Assembly (NCBI GenBank): GCA_036971475.1
Contig: JBAIZL010000005.1
Coordinates: 65,699,155-65,763,154 of the forward strand
Reading direction: 5' to 3'
DNA: 64,000 nt
Origin: Prosapia bicincta
Lineage: Eukaryota > Arthropoda > Insecta > Hemiptera > Cercopidae
Under the pieces are notes generated by a model. That model saw only the letters and a program-made list of their open reading frames with translations, ran no database searches and was not told where the DNA came from. A program made the translations under genes and the position numbers. Position 1 is the first letter of the stretch, and every line of letters begins with the position of its first letter. Shown here piece after piece: positions 1-13,500 of this stretch.

Positions 1-1700
1 GGCAGGTCATTTAAGTTAATAATGGTGTTTGTCTTAAGTGCCACAAATGGAATACAAATATAAAAAGCTAGTTATAATGTGAAATATAGATTTAAAATAC
101 TTCAACTGAATTTCTTAATGCAACAAAGTTTTATTATTCCTTGAAAAAAGTATTATTCAAGTGTTATCTTGTAAATTAATTAAAATTTTTATATTTTTAC
201 AAACTGTTTACTATTAACAAGGAATTGTAACTAATCAGTTGTTCTGGTCATTAATTTTGATTGCTGAAGTGGCAACTGCTCAATTGAAAAAAACAAGAGT
301 ATATGAATTATTTTCTTACATATAGCCTATAATGACAATTATCTGGAAGGATATTGAGGAATATGTAATTACTTGCATTTATTTACTACAAGAAAAGTGT
401 ATCCTGTGGTTTTATCAAATTTAAATTGAAAGAACTTTATGACATATCCATGTCAATTTATTCATTAAACTTGAAATCCAAACAAAAAATAAACAGAGAA
501 ATATATTGAAATTGAACTCTGAATAGGTTTATACACTCTGAAATGAATGCACACATTTCACTAGAAAACCATCCAAAGTGGCTTTATCATCATACAGAAT
601 TCTGTTTTTGGATTGGTCTTGTGTAACACCAAACCAGTTCAGCAGGAACTGCTGTATTGTCCTGATATATTTCGAGGCATCAGCATAGGTTTATATAGGA
701 AGGATCTAAAGAATCTTAACCCCATAAGTAACATCATGCTATTACTAGCAAAAGAGTTGGTCCATTATATAACATAAAATGAGAGCTAAGCAAATCTTGT
801 TAATCGATGTTGCTAAGGATATAAGCCCTTTCACACTGACCTTTATTTTTTCAGATGCATATGCGATGGGTTCAGTTTGCATTCAGTCCAAAAGTAAACA
901 GCAAAATGGTAAAACGATTACCTCATCATGTTGAGTGATAACATGGATTCCATAAGTAAATACATTACTGTAATATCTTTCTTTGTTGTTTTTTTTCTAA
1001 TTATGTTTAAACACTTATCTTAAAATTTTATAGTAATTTTCCAGATGCTTCAACTACTAAGATTTTTTTAAATTATAATGATGACAGACAGTGGCAAATT
1101 TAAAGAACTACCCCTGTCAACTTGATACTCATTTGAATCTGTGTTCGGACTTGTAATTTCACATTAAAAATTATGCTTTTTCTTAGTTCAGTATTATGTA
1201 CTTGCCAGATATTTTTTGTTCACAACGATCCGCAAAACCTTCTGGAAACTCATCTTTGTATTGTTGGGTATTGTAAGCTATATATAAAAATTGTGTATTT
1301 AGAAAGCTATGTATTGAAATTGATTTTATTGTTTGACTTGGAATTTCTCTACAAATCCATCCTTCAGTAATCTCAAAGGTACACCTGTTTGTTTTACCTC
1401 GGGATTACTATTTGAAAATAAGGCAGCTGTTCATTTTACCTAATAATGATATATTATCCTAATAATTTTAGTTCCCTATCTGGGCAGTCCATTTAATATT
1501 ATAAAATGCTAATTCCAGTGTTGATTGAATTTACAGTGGTTAAGTCTTAGTCTACTGCTATTGCTATTTGAATTAATTATAATTACAAAGCAATATTAAT
1601 AACAAAGGAAAACTAATAAAGCTTTTATTCTAACCTCCAATAATTTGATAATTTACTCATTCTGACCAATCATTTAACCAAACTTAGATACCTAATGAAT
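1..1700. other. Intron sequence without recognised genes
   Basis: AT-rich intron of the dynein gene. One 50-codon open stretch on the minus strand (about 536-690) has a protein-like composition but no recognised family. Nothing else can be supported. Confidence 0.6.
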
Positions 1701-1717
1701 TAAATTAAATTGTCTTT

Positions 1718-1910
1718 ACTAAACACTTTTAAATGTTTTAAACTCACTATAGTAGCACTTACTTTGCTTGTTGAGGACGGCCGTTTCGGGAGATGTGTCC
1801 CTTTGTCAACTCAAATCGTAACTCAGGCAAGTTTAAAACATTTAAAAGTGTTTAGTGATTAATAGTAGCTCACGTGAATATGGAATCAACAAATGTTTAA
1901 ATTGTCTTTA
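1718..1910 (-). repeat. Penelope-type terminal repeat with hammerhead-like core (family B)
   Basis: Terminal segment of the repeat family that follows the GIY-YIG ORF at 28.6-28.75 kb; related copies lie at 11.65-12.56 and 31.1-31.2 kb. The outer parts (aaacacttttaaatgttt and its complement) are inverted. The minus strand at 1,771-1,814 folds like a hammerhead ribozyme (see the separate entry). Confidence 0.65.
1771..1814 (-). ncRNA. Hammerhead-like ribozyme motif, family B, copy 1
   Basis: Minus strand, in order: stem I strand UUGAG, core UUGACAA, stem II GGGA/UCCC with a six-base loop, GAAA, stem III AC/GU closed by GGCC, GUC, stem I strand CUCAA. The layout is that of a type I hammerhead, but core positions C3 and G8 are U and A. 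Confidence 0.5.
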
Positions 1911-2659
1911 TTAAAACATAGATATTGCAGAATAAACTAGTTAATGATTTAAGCTAACTAAGATGGGATTCTTTCAAACATTATTACAACTGAAAAGTGA
2001 GAAATAAATACTCTTACTAAATGCATATAATATAATAAAATGAATCCCACAAACATAAAGGAGATTAAGTTATATTTCAAGTTAACAGTTCAAACCCTTT
2101 AAAAATCTGTATTTTAACAGTCTAAGAAATTTCCGTGTTGAAGACTCTTCCAGATCAGGTTTTTTAAATCAAATGTAACTTTTGACATATAATTGTACTC
2201 AAGTGCCTTACAACTTTATTTTAAAGTTACATTTATACTCCTTTTTTTAGTTTTAGAATAAATCAAATAAAAATAACTTTTATATATTTCTTTTAAGAAA
2301 TCTTTATCTCAATAGTTATGAAAGAGGAAAAGTTATGAAAAAATGAATTGTAACCATTTCTATATCCTTCTAGAAAAAAAATAATTAAAGTTGTTTCACA
2401 TAAGCTTTTGAACCTAATGTGCTAAGGTACAGTTTCGAAATTAAACTACAGGTCCATGTTCCCTTTGCTTAGAACAAATTGTGATGTCACTATCTCTACT
2501 TTCAATATTTACCAGAATTTTTGGTGAATTTAAACCAAATTTATAATAATTTTCATAACTATTTAATAAATTACTCTAGTTATTACAGCTAATATATTCT
2601 TTAATGTTTTTACTAAACAATTTAATAACTTGCAGAACATATAATTTATTCTTGAATTT

Positions 2660-2945
2660 TGAAGTCCATTACGTTCGATGAACCTTATTAATCCCTTAAA
2701 CAATAGTTTACGACTATCCAAACTTTAAATTTTGTAAATTTTTTAAAACTTACTGAGACAAAACGTTTTCAATCGCTATGTGGCGATCTTCATCAGTGTT
2801 ATTAAAAATTGAAATAATTTAGAAACACTGATGAAGATCGTCACATAGCGATCAAAAACGTTCTGCCTCAGTAAGTTTTAATAAATTTACAAAATTTAAA
2901 GTTTGGATAGTAGTAAAATATTTTTTAAGTGATTAATATAATTTA
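2660..2945. repeat. Head-to-head Penelope terminal repeats (family A)
   Basis: Large imperfect palindrome. Both arms carry the family A terminal repeat (actatccaaactttaaattt / aaatttaaagtttggatagt, then gtaagtttt and the ribozyme-like core), which is also seen after the Penelope ORF at 54.9-55.06 kb. A diverged third piece follows at about 2,960-3,010. Confidence 0.75.
2757..2796 (-). ncRNA. Hammerhead-like ribozyme motif, family A
   Basis: Minus strand: CTGATGA, stem II GATCGC/GCGATT around cacata, GAAA, palindromic AACGTT as minimal stem III, then TTGTC. Three bases of stem I (ACA/TGT) pair directly next to the core. The plus-strand partner at 2,828-2,860 has GAAA mutated to AAAA. Confidence 0.6.
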
Positions 2946-3019
2946 TGTAGAAATTAACTGAAACAAGACGTTTTCTATAAAACATATGGGATCTTCACCA
3001 GTGTCCTCTGCCTTGTTAA

Positions 3020-4175
3020 TTTGTTTCATAAAAATTACACAAGTTTTGTGAATTAATAACATTTAATACCACTATTAGGAACTATAAGCGGTTTTTGTTA
3101 TTTATTAATTATAACAAGTGCTTGATGCTTGTCTGAGTTAGGTTAGTTGTCCAACTTATTGCAAACTACATCTTATTACAAACAATATTAATATTTACAG
3201 ACAATCCTACAAAAAAAAAAAAAACCAAAAACAAAAACAAAAAACCTATCTCCTGAACAATCCAGATGTATTTCAAACATTCTAATACCAAACATGAAGT
3301 ATTTTAAGATAACAACATCAAAGTAGCCATTTAAATTCAGAATGAAGGTAGAATTCTGTTTTTTTAAATGTCTGTGAGTGTTTATGCTAAAGGGGTAAGA
3401 TTTTTTATTTACAAAGTGAGTCGATTTTTTACACAAACCTATTACATAATAAATTTATAAAAATTTAAGTGCGCTCATATAATTTATTAAGAATAATTAT
3501 ATTTAAAAAAATTTTTATACGTTTTTAAAAAAGACAAAAAATAACAAGTAATGGTTCCTTGACATATATACAGTTTAGTTATCTTTATGACATCATACAT
3601 ATTTATATTGGAAGGTTATGACTTCATATGGAAGTTAGTTTAGATTTGGTTGGAATGTTCACACTGGGCAGACATGTAAAAAGAAGAGTTATTAAAAACG
3701 AGTTAATATTATAAGAATCTGGTGTAACAAGTGTTCTAACAGTGAAGGTTGTAGTAATTTCTTTTGTAGAATAACCACATTATTTCTATTTGATTTGAGT
3801 TTATCAACGTTTAATTTAATAAATCTAATAATATAGCCTAAAATTCATCTGTTAATTTTTTTTTTGTAACAAAAAATGTTTTTTTATAAATATTACTGCA
3901 ATAATTATAACTGAATTAAATACAGCATTAAAAATATGAATAACAACTAATATCATTATTATTAATCACCTAATTTTGTACCGAATATTCAATTTCTTTT
4001 TATGTCCAGTTGGAAATGAAATTATATTTTTTGTAAAATATGATGATAGAGCCTACAATAACATTACAGGTATAAAATAAACTGCATTATTATCAAAATA
4101 ATTATTTAACTAAAATTACTCCTGAGGATTGGATTAAAAACTATTCCTAAACTATTTTTAATAGGATCATTTTAC
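3020..4175. other. AT-rich intron sequence
   Basis: No gene or element recognised. The 82-codon minus-strand frame at 3,188-3,436 is low-complexity (run of lysine-type codons complementing a poly-A/CAAAAA tract) and is not supported. Confidence 0.6.
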
Positions 4176-4430
4176 CTATTTTGAAATTCAGTCAGTTCTG
4201 CCATTATAGCTTCAATGTCAACTTCACTCCATGCCAGTTCAAAATAACCATCTATTGCCTGGTTCACAACTAAATACAGGCCATACAATTTCTGAAGTAA
4301 ATTAAACTGCTTCTTGCGTTCTATAAGGATCGGATACTCCTTCACATCCATCCCAAACAACTTTTCTCCGCTGCTATATACTTCATACTTTCGCCATAAC
4401 TCATCAAACCGAGCTTGGAATAGAAGAACT
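4176..4430 (-). CDS. Dynein heavy chain tail exon (most C-terminal found)
   Basis: Acceptor tttaaattag and donor AATAG|gtaaaa; enters with one base, leaves at phase 2. Contains VLLFQARFDELWRKYEVYSS, LFGMDVKEYPIL, NLLQKLYGLY and AELTEFQNR, the tail-linker junction of DNAH5/8. The following exon (CRKLP...-type in the family) was not seen in 1-4,175, so that intron exceeds 4.1 kb. Confidence 0.96.
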
Positions 4431-7400
4431 CTAATTTAAATAAACAAATTGGATTAAAACTACTCAATGTTCCATATTCTTATCACTGATCATATATAGT
4501 ACTAAAATTTAATTACATTTTTCATTGCATATCTTAAACTTAGAACTTTTCATTAGAAAATCACAAAGGGGTATGGTCTTTATCACTGCTATTTTTATTA
4601 GTTGAATTATTTAACCCTTTGGCTGATGTATTTAACCCTTTCGGTTATATTTAACCCTTTTGGTGACTACCTACCACTAGAACAGAATTATGTGTATAAA
4701 AATAACATATATTTTATGTATAATGTATTAAAATTAAGTTTCCAATTTTTAAAAACTCTATTTAAATTTATATGTTTACACATTTGCAAGCATGATAAAA
4801 TAATAAAACTAATTATGAGTGTCTAAGAGGCTTTGAAAAGTTACATCAAATGTGTACTTGAAGGGTTGTCTGTATACATGACAATGAAATTGTGATGAAT
4901 AACAGGTGATCAAATAAAATGGATACAGGCTAGATATAATTTTATACTGTCACAATTATCCAGCACTGTATTTGAATGTTTGTGAATTTCAGTAGAATAT
5001 AAAAGGTGATTCAAAACGAGTGCCAGTTTTGATACATCAAATTAAGAGATTTATTTTGATGAAAAACTCAAATTAAATACATCAACATTTTTATCTAACC
5101 TACAGATTTCATGATGAAAAATTATGCATGTGCCCTCCTCTACTATACTAGCATGCAATTCTCTGTTTATGAAACTCACTATGACTCCACAAGTTTTCAC
5201 TTCCATTTCGCCGATAGCCCGTCGAATTTCCTTGCTCAAGTCATTGATGTTTTGTGGTTTATTGGCATACACCACAATGACTTAAGGGTCAAAGATGAAA
5301 GTCTCGCCACCTAATTGGCCTTGATGGTAGAGATTATGAGAAATGACTTGATCCTGGAACCATTCATGTACCAACACAACTGTTTTGTGGGCAGCATGGC
5401 AGGTGGCACCATCCTGCTGAAACCACAACTCGTCATAGTCCATTCCATCCAAATGAGGCATAAAAACTCCCTAATCATCGTACTGTATCGGTCTGCATTT
5501 ACTGTCATGACTTGTCCTTCCTGATCTCTAAAATAATAAGGCCCAATGACACTGCCCGATCAAAAACCGCACCAAAATACTACTCGCTGTTCATACATTT
5601 ACCTTTATTTAATCATTCGAGGGTTTTCTGAGCCCCAGATATGGCAGTTTTGTTTGTTAACAAATCCATTTAAATGGAAATGCACGTGATCAATAAAAAT
5701 GATTTTGTTAGTGAAGCTGTCATCCTCCTGCTGTGTTCTCACTACTCAGTCAACAAACTGAAGTCTCTTCTGGTGATCTGCACTTTCAAATGCAGCGTCA
5801 ACTGAATTTTATAGGAGTGATAATGGAGATCATACCGAAGAATTCATACAGAAGAGCATCTTAAGCCCAATTGTTAAGAATTTAGACATATTGATTTCGC
5901 TAACAGCTTTCATTGGGCTAACCGCTACACTATCACAAGCTGACGTAATATTCTATTCAGTTCAGTCAGGACAAAATCGTCCAGGATTTTTAAGGTCGAC
6001 TGTTGAATCCATCTCAAAGAATTTTTCATGTGTCTACAAACAGTTAATTCATTTTGTGTTTCATTACGTCCCAGAGTACCCCGAAGTAACCTCATAACTC
6101 TCTCCACTCTGATAAAATGTTTTAACGATCAACACTCATTGCACACAAGTAAACTTCTCCGTGGTTGGGCACAGAATGCAAGAACAAAATAAATACCAGC
6201 TGTGTCAACAATCGGAATGTTCCCAAAAATAGAAACGAGGTCAAACATTGTTGCCAACCGATAAACAAAAATTTATCAGCCGTTTAAAAACCAGAGCTCT
6301 TTTTGAATCACAATTAAGGTGTCAAAACTTGTATGAATGAGATATCATGCCTTGCTGATATTACAGTCTGCTAAGTCACCCATATGCTAAATTTGAAACT
6401 CATTTAAATGAGCTTTCTCACCAACACTTGCAGCTTTTGAGCTGTACATCTTGAGGTGTTTTGAAAATTTTTTTGATATACTCGTACTTGGCAAAAAAAC
6501 ACTACTTACTCGAACTGATATTTTTCAGTGGTCGCGTTTTGCAGTAGATTAGTGCATTGTTCAATGCTGTCACAGACAAGTCAGTTGCTAAGGTGTATTG
6601 TATTAATGTGAGCCTGTGGTATTATTGTTCTTTGATATGCCATTGTTCAAAGAGTAGTTGATAATTATGTGACCAAACTAAACACGACAGGAAATTTATG
6701 AAATATACAAACACCATAAAACCAGTCACAACACATTCTACTCAACAAAACACACTCACAATCAAATACTATATTTGAACACATAATTAACAACTACTCT
6801 ATGAACAATGACACACCACACACTCCTAATAATACAACGTACCTGAACAACAGTCTTGTCCCTGACTCACAGCATTAAACAATGCACTGATCTAGTTTGA
6901 AACACGTCTGCTGAAAATTATCATTAAGTAGTGGTTTTTCTCCAAAGTAATATCAATAAAAATAATTTCTCATTAACAGCTGATTGTTTTTGATTAGATA
7001 CTGATTTTTATTTAAAAAAGCAGTATATTTTCATTAGAATAAACAATTTTGCACAATATTGCACACCAATATACCTGTCACTAGCTTCCCTTGCTTCTAA
7101 ACCTTCTTCCATTGGACCATTCTCTTCAAAATCCCTGTCAAATTCAATAACTTCTTGAGCAAATGCTGCAACTCCATCCATTAACTCTTTCTTCATGGGC
7201 TCTTGACACTGACATAAAATTTCTTGCTTTTCTTTGGACTGGAAAGTGTAAATTCGCTAAAGTACTTACAAATGAAAAAATTGTTACCAATTTATTAAAA
7301 CAAAGCAGAATGTTTTAAAGAATTTCAAATGTGGTATTTTATACAACCTTAGAAAATAAAAGAAATGTTGACCCTGTAGAATTTTACCAACTCTTTTGAT

Positions 7401-7538
7401 TAATAAAGCGTTTGTTAGTGTTTGCCTCTGCTTGATTTTAATTTAAAAATGAGTGAGAGGAACTAGCAGAGCTACTGATTATATTGTAAGATTGTAGCTA
7501 CATATTTTTACTTTTTATAGCACAATATTTATAGAGTA

Positions 7539-7576
<38 letters not shown>

Positions 7577-10500
7577 TATAAGGAAAAGGTGTGTTCAAAT
7601 GTAGCTGGTAAGAAATAATCAATGTGAGTGTGTGAACCTATTTGCAAGCCAATCTACCATAAGTAATAGACTATTGTAAATCTGAAGACTAGGTTTCTGT
7701 GTGCTGTTATTTTAAAATATAAAAAGCATTTAAATTAAAAGAAACATATAAATTATGCATTTGAACAATAAACAGACAAACAGGTATGTTAATGAGGGGT
7801 AAACAAGGAATTCCAAAGTAGATTTTCTGAGAAAGCTGTAATTTCCAAAGTGGGAAAGCACAAAGAAATTCTGATGGGCAAGACAGCAAATGGAAGACAG
7901 GCCAAGAGATGGGCTGAAATAAGAAAAATTGTAAACAGTTTTTTTCTGTTATTTTACCATTGAAATTAAGCTGGCTGGCAATTTATCAATTTATATTATT
8001 TACACAAGTAAATTAGTAGTAATTTTGTTTTTCTTGTTAAGATTCATTTAAATAAGTAATCAGTGAGAGTTTTTTTGTTAAGTCCAGAAATTCTGAATCT
8101 TTCAGTGCATATGTATGGCAGTGTGTTACGTAAACAACTTACATGACAATAATTTTTCATCCTCCAATGAAACCCATTTAATATTATTCTACAATCCATT
8201 ACAATTAATGCATGTACTATACATTGAACCTGGATAAATGAGAAAGTGTGAAACAAAGTTAAATTGTACCTACAAAGATTTTGCTAACCTGAAAAAGGCT
8301 CAAGTTATAGAGAATGGTGATAGTAAAGCATTAAGTTTAAATGCTTTCCTGTTATCTATTTAAATTCTATTTGACGGATGTAAATGGTAAAATTAAATAT
8401 GTTAACTTACTGATGTTATAAGGTTGCCAAAATTAAACCTTAGGCCATCAACATGTTCTATGTCTTCGGGAGGAACTTTAACTTCAAACTTAGCGAACAA
8501 AGCGAATGCTTCTTCAATGCCAATCAGTTCTGAATCTAACCGAATAAAATGTTCTCTTATGCTTTCCAAGCAGTTCATTGCCAGCCTGGCATCATCCAAA
8601 TCCAATATAGGTTTAATCAATATAGCTGACTTTTCATCAATAAATTCTACAATTTCTTTTAGCTTAAGCCTATAGGCACTCAGAAGAAGATTTCCCAGCA
8701 TTAGCTTCCAGTCTTTCCATTCAACTGTAAGTGCTAACACAAATGTTTCTGGAAACAAAAAATTTATTCAGCCTCTTTGAGTTAATTATTCAAGCGTTTC
8801 TCGCCAAATAAATATTATTATATAAAAAAGTGTAAGCAAATAAAGAATAATTTGGAAAACCAATCACTCAACTGCTTTTATTAAACACTTTTCATAGTAA
8901 ATTTTTGAACACATTTTTTATTTGAGGTTTCCATATTGAAAAACATTTTAAATATTTTGATTCAATTAACACCTAATTTTTAAAATAAGTATTGCTGAAA
9001 GAATAAAAAATTTCTTAAATTTAATTAAAACAATTATATTCATGTTTTTAGTCACAGTGTTTATCATAAATGTGTAATTAAATAGCAGTTTTAATTTTTT
9101 TAATGATTTTTTACTCCACTCAAGTCATGTATGAGAACTTACTGAGACAACATTTTCGATCACACTATGCGCAACTGTATCTAAAGATGACATTGCAAGT
9201 TTTGCTGATTGTCATGTCACATTAAAAGCCATGAAGCCATACATTTATTATTATGAGTTGGTGTTTGTTATTATGATTTAACTAATACAATGTTATATTC
9301 ATTAATAAGTATGATTTTGTATTTATATTGATGTTATGTACAAACAATTACTAAGTAAATTAGATAATAAAATTAACAATTTCAGGTAATTAACTGAGGT
9401 AGAAGTATTGCTATAAAATAAAAAAAAAATAAAAACACATTTTCCATTGAAAAAAATTTTTTTTTTAATTTGAAAATTCAAAAGTGTTTAATAGTATTTG
9501 CCATTTGCTTTAGTACATCCAGCACTGCAGATACCACAATATATCATGGCTTACCTTGAAATTTTAGCTTCTATCTGAAAACATATTTTGTGATAACATT
9601 CATATCACTCGCTATATTCCAAAGAAGTGAGAGCTTTTGTATATTGTCCCAAGCTTGATATTATATACATATAATGAATATGTATGGGCCTCCATAGTTA
9701 CAAAAATATACGGTTGCATCTTGAGCATACTCATACATATGATTCTAATTGTTTGTACGAGGTGTGACAATTAAGTAATGAGACTGATTTTATTGCTGCG
9801 CTTGTGGTAAACCTGTGACCTCGAAATTTCTTTCCCTTTCCCCGGCATCCTTCCCCTCTCCATTGATATGTTTCCCATTGCTCTAGTTTGTTTAGTTCGT
9901 CTGCTGTGTCATGTTTAGAAGACATGTGTTGGTGGTGCTTGTCACGAAAATAGAGAAGCAAAATCTAGAGCAATGCATTGCTATAAAAGTTTACGTCATT
10001 GGGAAACAGCTTCGGAAACGTGCACTAAAATCGTAAAAGTACATAATGATAGTGCTCTCAGTAGTGCCTAGGTGTTTTGATGGCATACAGAGTTTAAGGA
10101 AGGGTGTGAAAGCGTGGAAGACGAGGTGCGGAGCGGGAGACCAGTCAAAGTGAGAGCTGAAGCGAATGCGCAGTGAGTGCACGCCATAAACCATGAGTAT
10201 CGGCGTTTAACAGTTCGAATGTTGGCTTTAGAACTGAGTATGAACCGTGAAATAGTCAGACAAATTTTAACTGAGGAATTTGGGATGAAAAAGTTGTGCA
10301 CAAAAAAGATGATTCCAAAAACCCTTCTTAAAGAGCAAAAGCAGCATCGAATGAACATTGCAGAAGACTGTTTGGAGCGAGTGGAAAACGATTCCACACT
10401 GCTTGATCAAGTTATTACAGGCGAAGAGAGCTGGTTTTTCCAATACGACCCAGAAATCAAATGCCAAAGCTCACAATGGTTGTCTCCGCACGCCCCCATC

Positions 10501-13500
10501 CGATAAGAGCTCCCATGAGCATGTCGAAAGTGAAAGTGATGATCATTACCTTTTTTGATAGCAGTGGAATCATTCACAAAGAATTTGTTCCACCGGGACT
10601 TGTAAGATTGAGGAAGAGTCAACAGGGTGCGCCCAGACATCGCCAACAACTGAATCCTGTAACACGACAATGCTCAGTACTACACCGTCCTCAGGGTGTC
10701 GCAGTATTTGGCCTCTAAAGGGATTACTGTGTTGCAATAGGCGCCTTATTCGCCCGATATGTCACTCTGTGTCACTGATATGTCACTTTTTTGTTTCCTA
10801 GAGTAAAATCTGTAGTCAAAGGAATCCATTTTGAGTCGATTGCGGATATCCAAGTTGCTGTAATGAGGATACTCGCAGACATCCCAGTCGAAGTGTTCCA
10901 GAAATGTTATGAAGGCATTGAAAACAAGCTGCAATCATTCTATAGCTGCCCAAGGGGACTACTTTGAAGGAGATGGCAGAGTTGTAGAATAATTTTTAAA
11001 TATACGGTTTTTATGGAATAACTTTCATTACTTGTCATACCTCGTATACAAAGATGGTAAAATTAATAATCTATCACAATGCTAGTTCCATTACCACCAT
11101 TTACAACTGCATCTTGCAAATAAGGGAATTCTCTGATCAGAGCCTCTTCTAATTCAAAAAGGTGCAAGTCAAACATTCTGTTTCAATGTTTACATACATA
11201 CATACAATGTACTTGAGAAACAATTGACTGCATTTCAAAATATGATTGCCTTCATTCTCTCATACCATTAATTGGCACGAGTGGTTCATTGCTCTGCTTT
11301 TCTATTTGTTTCTTCACCACTGACCAGTTTTATCATTTTAACGTATATGTGGTATCCATTGGCATCTCTCCCAAAACATTATTGCATTTTGGATAGCATC
11401 ATATCATTGATGAGTTTTAATATCTTTTTCCAATTCTTCGCCGTGATGAATTATTTACCTAGGTGTCCTAAGTTTGACACAAAGACAATATAATAAATAA
11501 TAATAATCATAATTTTCCGGAGGACAACACAGATAAATTTAAAAGAGAGCAAATCTGTGAGTTGCCTTGAGCTTATGTAACAAAAAGGTTATGAACAAAA
11601 AAAATTGCTAAAATACTAAACAATAAAGTGTTCTTTAAAGATGTAGATGATTGTGTAGGGTGTACACACCACTAGAACTGCTCACTAAACACTTTTAATT
11701 ACTTAAGTTCAAATGTTCACTGAAATAATAACTAAGTTTCACTAGCTAAGTTTATCACGAGCTAAACATTTGTTGAATACCGTTCAATGATAGAGTAATG
11801 ACAATGTGAGGTTATTGACTAGTTAAAGGTTATTAAATTAATAGCTTTGTTTCGAGATAATTTAAAACACTTAATAGATAAATAATTGCAAAGATAAAAT
11901 CAGATGAAAATAACATGTAAGAAATGAGCCCAAAATGGCGAGGAAAGAACAAGGAGAAAAAAGCGAAAGAAGTTGAGTACACACTGCCAGAAAAATGGCA
12001 AGAATATTGCACAGTAGCTCGCACACAATAGATTATGCACAGTAGTTTGATAGAAAGTCAAGCTAAACAAATTTCAAGAACTGTACCAAACACTAAGTTT
12101 GAAATGATCTCTGACTACAATTGCTACTTAATCTATAAAGGTCAGCATGAATAACAATCAAGTTTGTATCATATGACATCTGTTAATTCCTGTTTTTAAC
12201 AAATATACTAAATTGTTTTAATGAAGGAGCTCTTGCAGTTCGAAAACAATGGACCTCTTTAAAACTCTGCAGTGAGTATTCAGTTCATCATTACAATCAT
12301 TAAAGAAATACATTTGTACAAGTGGATGTTGTCCTTCTCAGAATAGAAGCAGGAATCCAGTTTCGTAATGAATTTGTACTTTTACTATAAAATTCTTAAT
12401 ACAGTCTTGTGAGCTACTGAAATTATTAACATTTGTTGATTCCATCTTCGCGTGAGCTACTAGTAATCACTTACACTTTTAAAATGTTTTAAACTTGCCT
12501 ATAGTAGCACTTACTTTGCTACTATAGGCAAGTTTAAAACATTTTAAAAGTGTAAGTGAAATTATTACTTTTAGAAATATATGTTTATCTCAAAATAATA
12601 TATAAAAATATTGCCTATTTTGAGATAAACTATTTTATCATAAAAATATTAAATTAAATATTTTATAAAACTGTTTTATATCTACTGCAGAAACGTATAA
12701 AGCCTATCAATATCTCACATAAATTAATATTTAGGTACATAAAATCATGTTTATCCAAATACACCATTATGTCAAAATACACTGCACAACAAAAAAATAT
12801 TTTTTGAATGTTTCCTACACTAAATTAGTCAATTTCTACTAATTTTGGGGTGATAAAAACGAAAATAACAATGAAAAAATTTTATTAGCTTTGGTTTTTG
12901 AGATACACAGTACTTAATCTTAAAGAGTAGTTATACTATACGTGAAAAGTGAAAGTACATAAAACTTATTGTTATGTTTCTTTTACAATATTTCAAGTAC
13001 AAAATTGATTAAAAAAACATTATTCTTAGTGTTTTGACAAATAAAAGAAGTTTGTACCACCAAATTTCAATTAAGTCAATCCGATTCATTGTAAGATCGC
13101 TGTCGTTTAGCTTGTCTTTTATAAAACACTTCTGGAGCATCCCTACACACAGACCAGCAGTAGTCTGCAAGCATTGCTTCATTCCAACGGCCCTGATATC
13201 TCTGTTCCATTAAGGCAATGTCTTGATTGAATCTTTCTCCATGTTCGTCACTCACAGCTCCACAGTTTTGTGGGAAGAAATTAAGATGAGAGTGAAGAAA
13301 ATGAATTTTTAAGGACATGTTGCATCCAAGTTGGTGGTAAGCTTGAAGAAGCTCTTTAACCAATGCTGTGAAGTTATCATCTCTTTTGTTACCTAAAAAC
13401 CCATGTACAACTCCCTTAAAGGCTTCCCAGGCTCTTTTTTCATTTCCTGTTACAATCATGTCAAAAGCAGGGTCATTTACGATTTCACGGATTTGAGGCC

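Noticed and set aside
536..690. Minus-strand open stretch with QFLLNWFGVTQDQSKNRIL
   Set aside because: Only about 50 codons, no recognised family, no splice signals in phase with the dynein gene, and it does not match the sequence expected next in DNAH5.
3188..3436. 82-codon minus-strand frame
   Set aside because: Dominated by a poly-A/CAAAAA tract and hydrophobic low-complexity residues; no domain.
6880..6945. Hammerhead ribozyme in the Penelope fragment
   Set aside because: CTGAT and GAAACACGTC are present, but there is no stem II between them; too degenerate to call.
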